A model generated the notes under the pieces. That model was given only the letters and a program-made list of their open reading frames with translations, did not search any database and had not been told where the DNA came from. A DNA stretch of 64,000 nt from an uncultured Clostridia bacterium (GTDB taxonomy: Bacteria > Bacillota > Clostridia > Oscillospirales > Acutalibacteraceae), in the NCBI GenBank assembly GCA_937884975.1, contig CAKZZS010000064.1, positions 1-64,000 of the forward strand, written 5' to 3'. Below are positions 42,945 through 53,098 of the stretch, in pieces (positions within the stretch are counted from its first letter, which is position 1; every line of letters starts with the position of its first letter). A program made the translations under genes and the position numbers.

Positions 42945-44708
42945 ATGCAAAAAAATAAAAACACTTCCCCGCGTCAGACCGTTAAAAAAACGGTCAGGAC
43001 TCAAAGGGTTAAAAAAGACGTTAAAAAAACGGGTAAGGTAAACTCCTTTGAAGAGAAAAAGCCCGTAAAAATTGCCTTCCTCGGCGGACTTAACGAGGTT
43101 GGCAAGAATATGACGCTTTACGAGTATGAGGACGATATGTTCATAGTCGACTGCGGACTTGCCTTTCCCGATACGGAAATGCTCGGCGTTGACCTTGTTA
43201 TTCCGGATTTTACCTTTGTAGAAAGAAATGCCGATAAAATCAGGGGCATTGTTATAACTCACGGTCATGAGGACCATATCGGCGGACTTGTATATCTTCT
43301 CAAAACCGTCAATGTTCCCGTCTATGCCACAAGGCTTACCGCAGGTCTTATTGAGGGAAAACTCGATGAGCACGGTATACTTGACGATGTGAAAATAAAC
43401 TGCATTGAAGCAGGGGACACGGTAAAGCTCGGTAAGTTTGAGGTTGAGGCTATACACGTTAATCACTCAATTCCCGATTCCATAGGTCTTGCGATTAAAA
43501 CGCCGGCGGGCGTAATTATCCAGACGGGAGACTTTAAAATCGATTCGACTCCCATTGACGGTGAAATTATTGACCTCGCCCGTTTTTCCCAACTCGGAAA
43601 AGAAGGCGTTCTTTGCCTTTTGTCCGATTCGACAAATGCAGTAAGACCCGGTTTTACCGAGAGCGAAAGCAAGGTCGGCGAAAGCTTTTCGACCCTTTTT
43701 GACAAGGCAAAGGGCAGGCGTATAATTATTGCCACCTTTGCTTCAAATATCCACCGTGTTCAGCAGATTATGGATATCGCAAAGAACACGGGTAGAAAGG
43801 TTGCTCTTTCGGGAAGAAGCCTTGAATACGTCGTTGAAAAGGCGGCTTCTCTCGGCTATCTCAAGGTGCCGGATAACCTGCTTGTAAGCATTGACAGTGT
43901 GAACAGCTTCCCTGCCGATAAAATGGTAATAATCACCACCGGCAGTCAGGGCGAGCCTATGAGCGCGCTTCACCGAATGGCTTTCAGCGAGCACAGACGC
44001 GTGTCAATTATTCCAAATGACTATGTTATCATTTCCGCAACCCCTATTCCCGGTAATGAAAAAACGGTCGGCAGAGTTGTCGACGAGCTGTTAAAGCTCG
44101 GCGCGCAGGTAATATACGAAAAGATGTATGACGTTCACGTTTCCGGACACGCCTGTCAGGAGGAATTAAAGCTTATGCTCGGCATTACAAAGCCGAAGTA
44201 TTTTATACCCGTTCACGGCGAGCAGAAGCACCTTCGCAGTCATTCCGCTTTAGCCCAGGCAATGGGAATTCCCAAAAGCAATATTATAATTGCCGATAAC
44301 GGCAAGCAGGTTGAAATTACCGAAAACAAAATCAGCGTTGTAAACGAGGTTCCTGCCGGAAAGGTCTTTGTCGACGGTTACGGAGTCGGCGACGTCGGCT
44401 CGGTTGTTATAAGGGACAGAAAACGTCTTTCGGTTGACGGAATAATCGTTGTTGCCGTCACCGTTTCCCAGGGACTTATCATAAACGGTCCCGAGGTTAT
44501 TTCAAGAGGCTTTGTTTATGTGCGTGAAAACGAAGAGCTTATTGAAACGCTTTGCGTCTCCTGCGAAAAGGTCATTAACGACTGCCTTTATGACGGAATT
44601 ACCGACCATAACAGCATTAAAAACAGAATTCGTGACGAGGTTTCACGCCTTGTATATGAAAGAACAAAACGTAATCCGATGATTTTACCCGTGATTATGG
44701 AGGTTTGA
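42945..44708 (+). CDS. rnj: Ribonuclease J
   Basis: RNase J is the metallo-beta-lactamase/beta-CASP enzyme with 5'-3' exonuclease and endonuclease activity in Firmicute mRNA decay. The 587 residues have a basic N-terminal tail (about 1-40), the metal motif THGHEDHIGG (near 103), the beta-CASP motifs and a C-terminal domain. The start is ATG 42945, with AAGGAGAG four bases before it; an extension of seven codons lacks a site. It is followed after 3 bp by gdpP. Confidence 0.96.
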   Translation: MQKNKNTSPRQTVKKTVRTQRVKKDVKKTGKVNSFEEKKPVKIAFLGGLNEVGKNMTLYEYEDDMFIVDCGLAFPDTEMLGVDLVIPDFTFVERNADKIRGIVITHGHEDHIGGLVYLLKTVNVPVYATRLTAGLIEGKLDEHGILDDVKINCIEAGDTVKLGKFEVEAIHVNHSIPDSIGLAIKTPAGVIIQTGDFKIDSTPIDGEIIDLARFSQLGKEGVLCLLSDSTNAVRPGFTESESKVGESFSTLFDKAKGRRIIIATFASNIHRVQQIMDIAKNTGRKVALSGRSLEYVVEKAASLGYLKVPDNLLVSIDSVNSFPADKMVIITTGSQGEPMSALHRMAFSEHRRVSIIPNDYVIISATPIPGNEKTVGRVVDELLKLGAQVIYEKMYDVHVSGHACQEELKLMLGITKPKYFIPVHGEQKHLRSHSALAQAMGIPKSNIIIADNGKQVEITENKISVVNEVPAGKVFVDGYGVGDVGSVVIRDRKRLSVDGIIVVAVTVSQGLIINGPEVISRGFVYVRENEELIETLCVSCEKVINDCLYDGITDHNSIKNRIRDEVSRLVYERTKRNPMILPVIMEV

Positions 44709-44711
44709 GTT

Positions 44712-46697
44712 TTGAGTTTTAAGTACATCTTAAAAAAGCACTATCCTTCGATTTTGCTTATTGTCCTTACACTTGCGTTAAGCGCAGTGACAATGCTTTA
44801 CTATTTTGAAATAGGTCTCGGCTGTCTTATTCTTACGGGACTGCTTGCCACTCTTATTGTGATAAAGGACAGACGCAGCTTCAAAAATATGCTTTCCGAT
44901 ATCGCGGCGGTCAACTCTTCTCTCGACCCGAGCGGAAGGGATCTGCTTGACAGCTTTCCGATGCCCGTTCTTGTCAGTGACGAAAACGGCGTTATAGTAT
45001 GGTACAATTCGCGGTTTTCGGAAAACGTTATGGGAAAGGATATTGTCATTGAGGACACGACCATTGAACAGTTTACGTCCGGACTCGGCATTGACTCAAT
45101 TAAACTGAATACGAGCACGGATATAGAGTATAACGGGAAAAAGTATACACTTTTCCAGAATCCCGTCACAAGGCGCGACGGCGACCTGTATGTGCTGTAT
45201 TTCAATGAGGATACCGTTCTTAAAAATATCAAAGTTGAATATGACCTTGCCCATCCTGCCGTAATGCTCATAAGCGTCGACAGTATTGAGGATTTGTATA
45301 ACTCATATTCGGACAGCGAGCTTGCGGAAATTACAAGCGGCGTTGAAAAGCTTATTGAGAGCTGGTTCGGCAAGTATTCGGGCTTTTTGCGCCGTATTGG
45401 TAACGGTAGGTTTATAGCCGTTATTGAGGAAAGGTATATAAGACAGATTATAAATGAGCGCTTTGATATTCTTGAACAGGTAAGAAGCTTTTCCTATAAT
45501 GACCATATTGTCGGCGTTACTCTTTCAATAGGTGTCGGAAGAAGCGGAAATATTGAGGAATGTGAAAACGACGCAAGACAGGCTATTGATATGGCTCTGG
45601 GCAGAGGCGGCGACCAGGCGGCTGTCCGTACTGACAGCGGCTTCGATTTCTTCGGCGGTATTTCAAACGGAATGGAAAAACGCACAAAGGTCCGCACAAG
45701 AGTGGTTGCAAACGCAATTAAGGAGCTTGTCGGGGACTATAAAAAGGTCTATATTATGGGACACCGTTTCTCCGATCTTGACGCAATAGGCGCCGCTATA
45801 GGACTGCATAAGCTTATTTCTTCGCTCGGAGTTGAAACAAAAATTGTTGTAAACAAAAAGACCTCGCTTGCTTCTTCGCTTATCAATATGGCTGAAGAAA
45901 AGGGCTATTCCCAGGCGTTTATCGACCCCATAAGAGCCGAATTTGAAATAGACGATAAAACCGTTCTTTTTGTAATCGATACTCACAGACCGGATTATGT
46001 TGAAAGTCCGGATTTGTATTCAAAGGCTAAAACGGTTGTTGTAATCGACCATCACAGAAAGACAGTTGATTACATACAGAACGCCGTTATTTTTTATCAC
46101 GAGCCTCACGCTTCCTCAACGTGCGAAATGGTCTCCGAGCTTGCTCAATATATTTCAAAGAAGCCCGTCATAGGTCAGTTTGAAGCAAACGCGCTTCTTT
46201 CGGGTATTGCTCTTGATACAAAGAATTTTGTTCTTCGTACGGGCGTGCGCACTTTTGAAGCCGCGGCTTATCTTCGCGGCAGGGGAGCGGATACCGTTGA
46301 GGTTAAGCAGTTCTTTTCAAATTCAATTGAAACCAATAAACAAAAGAATGAAATTGTTTCAAAAGCCGTCACCTACAGGAACTCTGCAATTTCCTATGTC
46401 AACGACAATTCGATTAAAGAGCTTCGAATAGTTGCTTCACAGGCGGCTGACGAAATGCTTTATATAAGCGATATAAACGCTTCCTATGTTCTTTTCAAGC
46501 AGGACGGAAGAATAAATATTTCCGCCCGTTCAATGGGAAAGGTGAATGTTCAGCTTGTTATGGAACGTCTCGGCGGCGGCGGTCATCAGACAATGGCTGC
46601 CTGTCAGCTTGAGTGCGAGGAATTTGAACAGGCTGCAACTCTTTTAAAGGAAGCAATTGACTTTTACGATAATAATTCCAACGGAGGTAATAACTAA
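44712..46697 (+). CDS. gdpP: c-di-AMP phosphodiesterase GdpP (YybT)
   Basis: GdpP degrades cyclic di-AMP and so tunes osmotic and cell-wall balance. The 661 residues contain two transmembrane helices (about 10-50), a PAS-like domain (about 70-155), a GGDEF domain with degenerate signature (GRGGDQAAV), a DHH domain with GHRFSDLDAIGAAIG and VVIDHHRK, and a DHHA1 domain ending in GGGGHQTMAA. The start is TTG 44712 with GGAGG eight bases before it. The stop overlaps rplI (TAATG). The rplI-dnaB context is the usual Firmicute one. Confidence 0.96.
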   Translation: MSFKYILKKHYPSILLIVLTLALSAVTMLYYFEIGLGCLILTGLLATLIVIKDRRSFKNMLSDIAAVNSSLDPSGRDLLDSFPMPVLVSDENGVIVWYNSRFSENVMGKDIVIEDTTIEQFTSGLGIDSIKLNTSTDIEYNGKKYTLFQNPVTRRDGDLYVLYFNEDTVLKNIKVEYDLAHPAVMLISVDSIEDLYNSYSDSELAEITSGVEKLIESWFGKYSGFLRRIGNGRFIAVIEERYIRQIINERFDILEQVRSFSYNDHIVGVTLSIGVGRSGNIEECENDARQAIDMALGRGGDQAAVRTDSGFDFFGGISNGMEKRTKVRTRVVANAIKELVGDYKKVYIMGHRFSDLDAIGAAIGLHKLISSLGVETKIVVNKKTSLASSLINMAEEKGYSQAFIDPIRAEFEIDDKTVLFVIDTHRPDYVESPDLYSKAKTVVVIDHHRKTVDYIQNAVIFYHEPHASSTCEMVSELAQYISKKPVIGQFEANALLSGIALDTKNFVLRTGVRTFEAAAYLRGRGADTVEVKQFFSNSIETNKQKNEIVSKAVTYRNSAISYVNDNSIKELRIVASQAADEMLYISDINASYVLFKQDGRINISARSMGKVNVQLVMERLGGGGHQTMAACQLECEEFEQAATLLKEAIDFYDNNSNGGNN

Positions 46698-47137
46698 TGG
46701 AACTCATACTTAATCAGGACGTTAAAGGTCTCGGCAAAAAAGGTGAAAAAGTTAAGGCGAGCGACGGCTACGCAAGAAATTTCCTTCTTCCGAAGGGACT
46801 TGCAGTTGAAGTAAACGCCCAGACTCTTACCGAGCTTAAAAACCGCGAGGCTTCAAATCAGCATAAAATTGATGTAGATATAGCGAACGCTAACGACATA
46901 AAGAAAATGCTTGAGGGTAAAACCGTAAATGTTAAAGCAAAGGCAGGCTCCGCAGGCAGACTCTTCGGTTCCGTAACCTCAAAGGATGTTGCCGAGGCTA
47001 TCAAAAAACAGTACTCAATTGAAATTGACCGCAGAAAGCTTACGGTTGAAGATATAAAGCAGTTCGGCTCATATCCTGCCGAAATTAAGCTTTACAACGG
47101 AATAAGCTGTAAAATTACCGTTATGGTAGGTGAATAA
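46697..47137 (+). CDS. rplI: 50S ribosomal protein L9
   Basis: This 146-residue L9 has the N-terminal RNA-binding domain (MELILNQDVKGLGKKGEKVK, then ASDGYARNFLLPKGLA), a long connecting helix and a C-terminal domain (LFGSVTSKDVAEAIKKQ). It overlaps the gdpP stop by one base. dnaB starts two bases after its stop. Confidence 0.98.
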   Translation: MELILNQDVKGLGKKGEKVKASDGYARNFLLPKGLAVEVNAQTLTELKNREASNQHKIDVDIANANDIKKMLEGKTVNVKAKAGSAGRLFGSVTSKDVAEAIKKQYSIEIDRRKLTVEDIKQFGSYPAEIKLYNGISCKITVMVGE

Positions 47138-47139
47138 TA

Positions 47140-48513
47140 ATGTCAGATAACTTTGATTTTGACGCTTCCTTGCTTCCGTTTAATCTTGACGCGGAGCAGG
47201 CGGTGCTCGGTTCGATTCTTGTTGACCCTCCGTGTCTTAACGCTGTGGTGTTGACTGTAAAGCCCGATTCGTTCTATCTTCCGCAGCACCGTGCAATATA
47301 TTCCGCCATTCTTTCCATTGACGCTTCCGGCGGAACAATTGACCCGTTGGTTGTGCTTGAAAAGCTAAAGCAGGATGCAACTTACGACGACGCTTCGGGC
47401 AAGGAATACCTTCTTCAGCTTGCGCGTAATCTTCCGTCCGCGGCAAATGTTGAAAGCTATTGCCGAATTGTTACGGAAAACTATCGCAAACGCGCTCTTA
47501 TGCTTGCCGGAAGAGATATTATCGATTCCGCTTCCTCCGAGGGCGAAGAGTCGGATAATATACTTAATAAGGCTGAACGGTTAATATATGATATCCGTCA
47601 GGGAAAGAGTACCTCAGGACCCGTTAAATTAGGTGAAATAATCACGGGCGAGGTTTATGACAGCCTCCAGAAGCTCTCTTCTCCCGACAAGGAAAAGTAT
47701 ATGGGCATTCCCACCGGCTTTACCGACCTTGACAGGATGATAGTCGGTCTTAATAAAAGCGACCTCGTGCTTGTCGGCGCGCGCCCTGCAATGGGTAAGA
47801 CAAGCTTTATTCTCAATGTTGCAAGAAATGTTGCGGTTAAAGCGAAGAAAAAGGTGCTTTTCTTCTCGCTTGAAATGTCAAACGAGCAGATAGCAAAGCG
47901 CGTATTTTCGACCGAGGCGAGAGTAAACAGCAAAAAGATGCGTAACGGCGAAATTTCTTCAAATGAGTGGCAGCGGCTTGCGCAGGCGGCGGCGTCTCTT
48001 AATGACTGCGAGCTGTATTTTGATGACAGCGCGGAAACCTCCGTCAGTGAGATGAAAGCAAAGGTCAGACGCCTTAAGAACGTAGACTGCGTATTCATTG
48101 ACTATTTACAGCTGATGCAAGGAGAAAATACAAGACGTTCCGATTCAAGAACAAATGAGGTCAGCGCCATTACGCGTTCGCTAAAGATTATGGCTAAAGA
48201 TCTTAATATTCCCGTTGTCGTCTGTTCGCAGCTTTCGCGTGCGACCGAGGTCAGGGGACAGAAGCATAAGCCGCAGCTTGCAGACCTTCGTGAATCCGGC
48301 TCAATTGAGCAGGACGCCGATATTGTTCTTATGCTTTACCGTGAGGATTACTATGACAGCAATGAACCCGTTGACGCGGAAAATGTCAGCGTCAATGAGG
48401 CGGAGGTGCTTATCCGTAAAAACCGTCACGGCGATATAGGCGAGGTTAAGCTTAATTGGGATCCGGACTACACTCTTTTCAGTAATAAGGAGAAAGTTAG
48501 AAATGACAGCTAA
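47140..48513 (+). CDS. dnaB: Replicative DNA helicase
   Basis: This 457-residue hexameric helicase, called DnaC in Bacillus, has an N-terminal collar domain (LPFNLDAEQAVLGSILVD) and a RecA-like domain with Walker A VGARPAMGKTSFILNVA (near 208), VLFFSLEMSNEQ, and Walker B VFIDYLQLM. The C-terminal motif DIVLMLYREDYY is conserved. No intein is present. It overlaps tilS by 11 bp. Confidence 0.98.
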   Translation: MSDNFDFDASLLPFNLDAEQAVLGSILVDPPCLNAVVLTVKPDSFYLPQHRAIYSAILSIDASGGTIDPLVVLEKLKQDATYDDASGKEYLLQLARNLPSAANVESYCRIVTENYRKRALMLAGRDIIDSASSEGEESDNILNKAERLIYDIRQGKSTSGPVKLGEIITGEVYDSLQKLSSPDKEKYMGIPTGFTDLDRMIVGLNKSDLVLVGARPAMGKTSFILNVARNVAVKAKKKVLFFSLEMSNEQIAKRVFSTEARVNSKKMRNGEISSNEWQRLAQAAASLNDCELYFDDSAETSVSEMKAKVRRLKNVDCVFIDYLQLMQGENTRRSDSRTNEVSAITRSLKIMAKDLNIPVVVCSQLSRATEVRGQKHKPQLADLRESGSIEQDADIVLMLYREDYYDSNEPVDAENVSVNEAEVLIRKNRHGDIGEVKLNWDPDYTLFSNKEKVRNDS

Positions 48514-49846
48514 GGTCACTTCTGCTATAGAAAAATATAATATGCTTTCCTACGGGCAGACAGTAGTTGTCGGTCTTTCTGGGGGCGCTGATTCGGTTGC
48601 GCTTACGCATATTCTTCTGTCACTGAAGGAAAGGTATTCTCTTAATCTTATTGCCGCCCATATTAACCACTGTATCAGGGGTCAGGAGGCGGACAGGGAC
48701 GAGCAGTTTGTCAGATGCTTTTGTGAAGAACATTCCGTTCCGTTAAAAACGCTTCGCTTTGATGTTCCGAAAGAAGCCGAAAAAACGGGCGAGAGCGAGG
48801 AGGAATGCGGAAGACGTATTCGCTATGAGTTCTTTTCTTCCCTTGCCGGTGAAGACGGAGTAATTGCAACCGCCCATAATTTAAACGATGCGGTTGAAAC
48901 GTTTTTTATTAACCTTTCAAGGGGTACGGGACTCAAGGGGCTTTGCTCGATTCCTGCAAAAAGGGATAATATTATCAGACCTCTTATAAACTGTTCTCGC
49001 GACGAAATTGAGGAATACTGCCGTGAAAACTCTCTGTCCTTCGTTACCGACAGCACAAATCTTTCCGACGTTTTTACGAGAAATAAAATCAGGCACGGCG
49101 TTCTTCCCGTTATGACGGAAATAAACGAGCAGTTTTTGGCTCTTATGAACCGAACTCTTGACAATTTGAAAAGCGATGAAGAGTATCTTTCAAAGCTTTC
49201 TTCGGGCTTTATTTCTCTTTATTGCGAAAACGGAAAAGTCCCTGCCGATTCCCTTTGCGCGGAAGCGCAGAGCATTAAATACAGGGTTATTGTTAAAATG
49301 TGCTCCGACGCGTCGGGGTATATTCCCGATAAAAAGCAGCTTGAACTTATTGACGAAATGCTTTTTGACAAAAAAGGCGGCGCGGTTCAGCTCAACGGCG
49401 AATATTACGCCGTTTGCCGCGATAACTGCTTCTTTATTGAAAAAAAGAAGGAAATAACTGCCGCGTGGCAGGTTAAACTAAAAAATTTCGACACTGAAAT
49501 TCAAACTCCCGTCGGTATTTATAAATTTAATATTTTTAATCAAAAAGATTTACACTTTGTTCAAAAAAACGTATTGGAAAACGCCTTTGACTGTGATAAA
49601 ATCAAAGGCAGCGTTGTAATTCGTTCAAGAATGGACGGCGACAGCATCCGACCGAAGAACAGAGGCGTTTCAAAATCTTTGAAAAAGCTTTTCCTTGAGG
49701 AAAAAATCCCCTTGGAAAAAAGAAATTCAATTGCCGTTTTAAGCGATGACAACGGCGTGTTCCTTGTCGAGGGACTCTGTGTTGACGAAAGGGTTAAAAT
49801 TACAAGGGACACAAAAAACATAATTACACTGGAAAAAGGGGAATGA
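48503..49846 (+). CDS. tilS: tRNA(Ile)-lysidine synthase
   Basis: TilS converts C34 of tRNA-Ile (CAU) to lysidine so that it reads AUA. The 447 residues have the PP-loop SGGADSVAL (near 26), HINHCIRG, and a C-terminal TilS domain with SIRPKNRGVSKSLKKLF. The C-terminal half is typical of Firmicutes. It is followed by hpt and ftsH, the well known tilS-hpt-ftsH order. Confidence 0.96.
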   Translation: MTAKVTSAIEKYNMLSYGQTVVVGLSGGADSVALTHILLSLKERYSLNLIAAHINHCIRGQEADRDEQFVRCFCEEHSVPLKTLRFDVPKEAEKTGESEEECGRRIRYEFFSSLAGEDGVIATAHNLNDAVETFFINLSRGTGLKGLCSIPAKRDNIIRPLINCSRDEIEEYCRENSLSFVTDSTNLSDVFTRNKIRHGVLPVMTEINEQFLALMNRTLDNLKSDEEYLSKLSSGFISLYCENGKVPADSLCAEAQSIKYRVIVKMCSDASGYIPDKKQLELIDEMLFDKKGGAVQLNGEYYAVCRDNCFFIEKKKEITAAWQVKLKNFDTEIQTPVGIYKFNIFNQKDLHFVQKNVLENAFDCDKIKGSVVIRSRMDGDSIRPKNRGVSKSLKKLFLEEKIPLEKRNSIAVLSDDNGVFLVEGLCVDERVKITRDTKNIITLEKGE

Positions 49847-49848
49847 TT

Positions 49849-50397
49849 ATGAAAGAGGATATTAAAGAGATTTTGCTTTCAAAGGAAGAGCTTGAAAAAA
49901 CAGTTGCTTCTCTCGGAAAAAGGATTTCCGAGGATTATAAGGATAAAAACCTTGTTCTTGTAAGCGTTCTTAAAGGCTCCGTTGTCTTTATGGCAGACCT
50001 TATGCGGCATATAACCGTTCCCTGTGAAATAGATTTTATGTCCGTTTCAAGCTACGGCAAGGGAACAAAAACCTCGGGAAATGTCAAGATAATCAAGGAC
50101 CTTGACAGAAGCGTTGAGGATATGGATTTGCTTATTGTTGAGGATATTCTTGACTCGGGCAGAACCTTAAGCTATCTTACCGAGCTTCTTAAACAAAGAA
50201 ATGCGAACAGCATTAAAATATGTACGCTTCTCGACAAACCAGACAGGCGTGAAGCGGATATAAAAGCGGACTATTACGGCGCGGTAATACCCGACGCGTT
50301 TGTTGTCGGTTACGGACTCGACTATGCCGAGCGCTACCGCAATTTGCCTTATGTCGGCATACTTAAGCCGTCCGTATACGAAAATGAAGAGTCTTGA
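49849..50397 (+). CDS. hpt: Hypoxanthine phosphoribosyltransferase
   Basis: Hpt salvages hypoxanthine and guanine to IMP and GMP using PRPP. From the second ATG the protein has 182 residues, with the PRPP loop LLIVEDILDSGRTLSYL and the purine-contacting DAFVVGYGLDYAERYRNLP near the end. An ATG at 49843 overlaps the tilS stop but lies only two bases from the ribosome site; ATG 49849 has AAGGGG at 7 nt and is preferred. ftsH follows. Confidence 0.95.
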   Translation: MKEDIKEILLSKEELEKTVASLGKRISEDYKDKNLVLVSVLKGSVVFMADLMRHITVPCEIDFMSVSSYGKGTKTSGNVKIIKDLDRSVEDMDLLIVEDILDSGRTLSYLTELLKQRNANSIKICTLLDKPDRREADIKADYYGAVIPDAFVVGYGLDYAERYRNLPYVGILKPSVYENEES

Positions 50398-50416
50398 GTT
50401 AGGAGTGAAATAAACG

Positions 50417-52405
50417 TTGGACAAAAAGAAATTTAACTATAAAGCTTTAATACCGTATATTCTTATACCCGTGCTCTTTATCGGCTGCATTATGTTTTTT
50501 ACAAATCAGCAGACAAAGCAGAAGACCGAGTATTATCAGATGGTACAGCTTTTTGACGAGGGAAAGGTAACTGAATATGACCTTGACCTTTCAAACGGCA
50601 GACTTCGCTATAAGCTTAAGGGTGAAAACGATAAGATATACGAATATTCCGTGCCGAATGTAAGTCTTTTCATTGACGATATACATTCCTCGGTAATGGA
50701 GTATAACCGCAATAATCCCGACAGCCAGATTAAGGCGAATTATATTTCGGGTTCGTCAAACTCCTGGTGGATTTCGATGATACCCTACGCGATTCTTGTT
50801 CTTATGAGCATTGTTGTGGTCTATATTATGTTCAGGCGTATGAACCAGACCATTTCGTCCGAGAATAACAGGGCGATGAGCTTTTCAAAGGCAAAGGCAA
50901 AGCTCAATTCCGAGGATAATAAAACCACGTTTGAAGATGTTGCAGGCGCAGACGAGGAAAAAGAGGAGCTTGCAGAGCTTGTTGATTTCCTTAAAAATCC
51001 GCTTGCGTTCAATGACCTTGGCGCAAGAATTCCGAAAGGCGTGCTTCTTGTAGGCCCTCCCGGTACGGGTAAAACTCTTCTCGCTCGCGCTGTAGCAGGC
51101 GAGGCAGGCGTACCGTTCTTTTCGATTTCGGGTTCGGATTTTGTTGAAATGTATGTCGGCGTCGGCGCTTCAAGAGTCCGTGACCTTTTTGAACAGGCAA
51201 AGAAGAACGCTCCCGCAATTGTTTTTATTGATGAAATTGACGCCGTAGGACGTCACAGGGGCGCAGGTATGGGCGGCGGCCACGATGAACGTGAGCAGAC
51301 GCTTAACCAGTTGCTTGTTGAAATGGACGGCTTCGGAAAAAATCAGGGCGTAATAATTATCGCCGCAACAAACCGTCCCGACATTCTTGACCCGGCATTG
51401 CTTCGTCCCGGTCGGTTTGACCGCCAGGTAACAGTAGGTATTCCCGATGTCAAGGGCAGAGAGGATATCCTTAAGGTTCACGCAAAGGGCAAGCCTTTTG
51501 CGCCGGATGTTGACCTTAATAAGGTAGCTCATTCCACAGTCGGCTTTACGGGCGCAGACCTTGAAAATCTTCTTAACGAAAGCGCGCTTCTTGCCGCAAG
51601 ACGTAAGAAAAAAGCCATTACAATGAACGAAATTGACGAGGCTACTATTAAGGTAATGGTAGGTACGGAAAAGAAGAGCCACAGAATGACTCCGGAGGAT
51701 AAGCGTATTACAGCTTATCACGAGGCGGGTCATGCGATAGTCACTTACTATCTTGAAGGTCAGGATCCCGTTCAGCAGATTTCGATTATCCCCAGAGGTA
51801 TGGCGGCCGGCTTTACGCTTTCCCGTCCGGAAAACGATAATACTCATATTTCAAGAACTCATATGCTTGACGAAATTGTTGTTCTTCTCGGCGGACGTGT
51901 TGCGGAAGCGGTTGCTATCGGCGATATTTGCACCGGAGCTTCAAACGATATTGAAAGAGCGACTAATATTGCAAAGAGTATGATTACAAAATACGGTATG
52001 AGTGAAAAGCTCGGTCCGATTAACTATGGTAAAGATAACGATGAAATCTTTATCGGCAGGGATTATAATCATATGCGCGACTATTCCGAGGCTGTTTCTG
52101 CTGCAATTGACGCAGAGGTAAACGAGATAATTACAAATGCCTATAAGCGCGCCGAGGATATTATCCGCTCCCATATTGATAAGCTTGACCTTGTTGCAAA
52201 GGAGCTTATTGAGGTTGAAAAGATCGAGGGCGACAGGTTTAACGAAATTATGGACGAAAACTATGTCCCCGAAACAAAGGAGAAAGAAGAGCCCGAAGAA
52301 AATGAGGAAGCACCCGTTAATACGGAAATTCCTTCTTCCGAAAGCGGCTCGGACGTTGTTTCGTCACCTGACAGTGACGTTCCGACGGGTACTCCTACTG
52401 AATAA
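50417..52405 (+). CDS. ftsH: ATP-dependent zinc metalloprotease FtsH
   Basis: FtsH is a membrane-anchored AAA+ protease for membrane and regulatory proteins. The 662 residues contain TM1 (about 10-28), an extracytoplasmic domain, TM2 (about 117-137), AAA with Walker A GPPGTGKTLLARAVAGE, Walker B VFIDEIDAVG, SRH (LLRPGRFDRQ) and the zinc site HEAGH. The tail (about 618-662) is acidic, Ser/Pro-rich and probably disordered. It starts with TTG behind AGGAG (11-nt spacing) and ends in a terminator. Confidence 0.97.
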   Translation: MDKKKFNYKALIPYILIPVLFIGCIMFFTNQQTKQKTEYYQMVQLFDEGKVTEYDLDLSNGRLRYKLKGENDKIYEYSVPNVSLFIDDIHSSVMEYNRNNPDSQIKANYISGSSNSWWISMIPYAILVLMSIVVVYIMFRRMNQTISSENNRAMSFSKAKAKLNSEDNKTTFEDVAGADEEKEELAELVDFLKNPLAFNDLGARIPKGVLLVGPPGTGKTLLARAVAGEAGVPFFSISGSDFVEMYVGVGASRVRDLFEQAKKNAPAIVFIDEIDAVGRHRGAGMGGGHDEREQTLNQLLVEMDGFGKNQGVIIIAATNRPDILDPALLRPGRFDRQVTVGIPDVKGREDILKVHAKGKPFAPDVDLNKVAHSTVGFTGADLENLLNESALLAARRKKKAITMNEIDEATIKVMVGTEKKSHRMTPEDKRITAYHEAGHAIVTYYLEGQDPVQQISIIPRGMAAGFTLSRPENDNTHISRTHMLDEIVVLLGGRVAEAVAIGDICTGASNDIERATNIAKSMITKYGMSEKLGPINYGKDNDEIFIGRDYNHMRDYSEAVSAAIDAEVNEIITNAYKRAEDIIRSHIDKLDLVAKELIEVEKIEGDRFNEIMDENYVPETKEKEEPEENEEAPVNTEIPSSESGSDVVSSPDSDVPTGTPTE

Positions 52406-52416
52406 AACGAATAAAA

Positions 52417-52459
52417 ATTTAACGCAGTCGGCAAATAAAGCTGACTGCGTTTATTTTTT
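52417..52459 (+). terminator. Terminator after ftsH
   Basis: AACGCAGTCGGC pairs with GCTGACTGCGTT around AAATAAA (one mismatch), followed by TATTTTTT. Confidence 0.88.
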
Positions 52460-52521
52460 GAATAAATCTTCCCGACGTGTAAAAACTAATTTTGAAAAAA
52501 ACAGTAAAAGGGAAGTGCTTT

Positions 52522-53061
52522 ATGAAAGCAACAGGAATAGTCCGCAGAATTGACGATCTCGGACGGGTTGTTATACCTAAAGAAATAAGAAGAACATTGA
52601 GGATAAGAGAAGGTGATCCGCTTGAAATATTTACCGCAAGCGACGGCGAGGTTATATTTAAAAAGTATTCGCCGATAGGCGAGCTTACCGAATTTGCGGT
52701 TCAGTATACGGAAGTTTTATCTCGCGCAACAAATCAGCCGATTATCGTTTGTGACCGTGACCACGTTATATCCGCTTCGGGTCTGCCTAAAAGAGAGGTT
52801 CTCGAAAAAAGGATTTCGGAGTCGGTTGAATTGCTTATGGAAAGCCGTTCAAGCTATATCGCGTCACCGAGCGCAAATGAGATATATCCCGTTGACGGCG
52901 TAGACAGACAGGCGAGCGTGATTTATCCGATTATCGGCAGCGGAGATTTGTCGGGCGCGGTAATTATGCTTTTTAGTAATAAAGATAATTACCCGTCACA
53001 GACGGATATCAAGCTTGTCCAGGTTGCCGCAACATTTTTAGGCAAACAGACGGAAGAATAA
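52522..53061 (+). CDS. spoVT: Stage V sporulation protein T, AbrB-type regulator
   Basis: SpoVT tunes sigma-G-dependent genes in the forespore. The 179 residues match the family: an N-terminal AbrB swapped-hairpin DNA-binding domain (MKATGIVRRIDDLGRVVIPK, then EIRRTLRIREGDPLEIF) and a C-terminal GAF-like domain (about 57-178). An ATG-led reading ten residues longer is open upstream, but ATG 52522 has GGGAAG at normal spacing and gives the conserved start. It is a sporulation marker, 0.7 kb from sigG. Confidence 0.95.
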   Translation: MKATGIVRRIDDLGRVVIPKEIRRTLRIREGDPLEIFTASDGEVIFKKYSPIGELTEFAVQYTEVLSRATNQPIIVCDRDHVISASGLPKREVLEKRISESVELLMESRSSYIASPSANEIYPVDGVDRQASVIYPIIGSGDLSGAVIMLFSNKDNYPSQTDIKLVQVAATFLGKQTEE

Positions 53062-53073
53062 AAATAACAAAAC

Positions 53074-53098
53074 CGTAGGGGCGGATATCATCCGCCCG
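53074..53098. repeat. CGTAGGGGCGG palindromic repeat, second locus
   Basis: CGTAGGGGCGGATATCATCC continues into GCCCG, folding by GGGCGGAT/ATCCGCCC-type arms. It matches the units at 14-39 and 59-84, 53 kb away. It starts 12 bp after the spoVT stop and opens a ~470-bp gene-free stretch made of several different repeats. Confidence 0.8.

Noticed and set aside
42912..43466. A 184-codon minus-strand frame opposite rnj
   Set aside because: It lies antisense to the RNase J metal-binding domain and has no recognisable domain.
51170..51847. A 225-codon minus-strand frame opposite ftsH
   Set aside because: It overlaps the most conserved part of FtsH, and its composition follows antisense codons.
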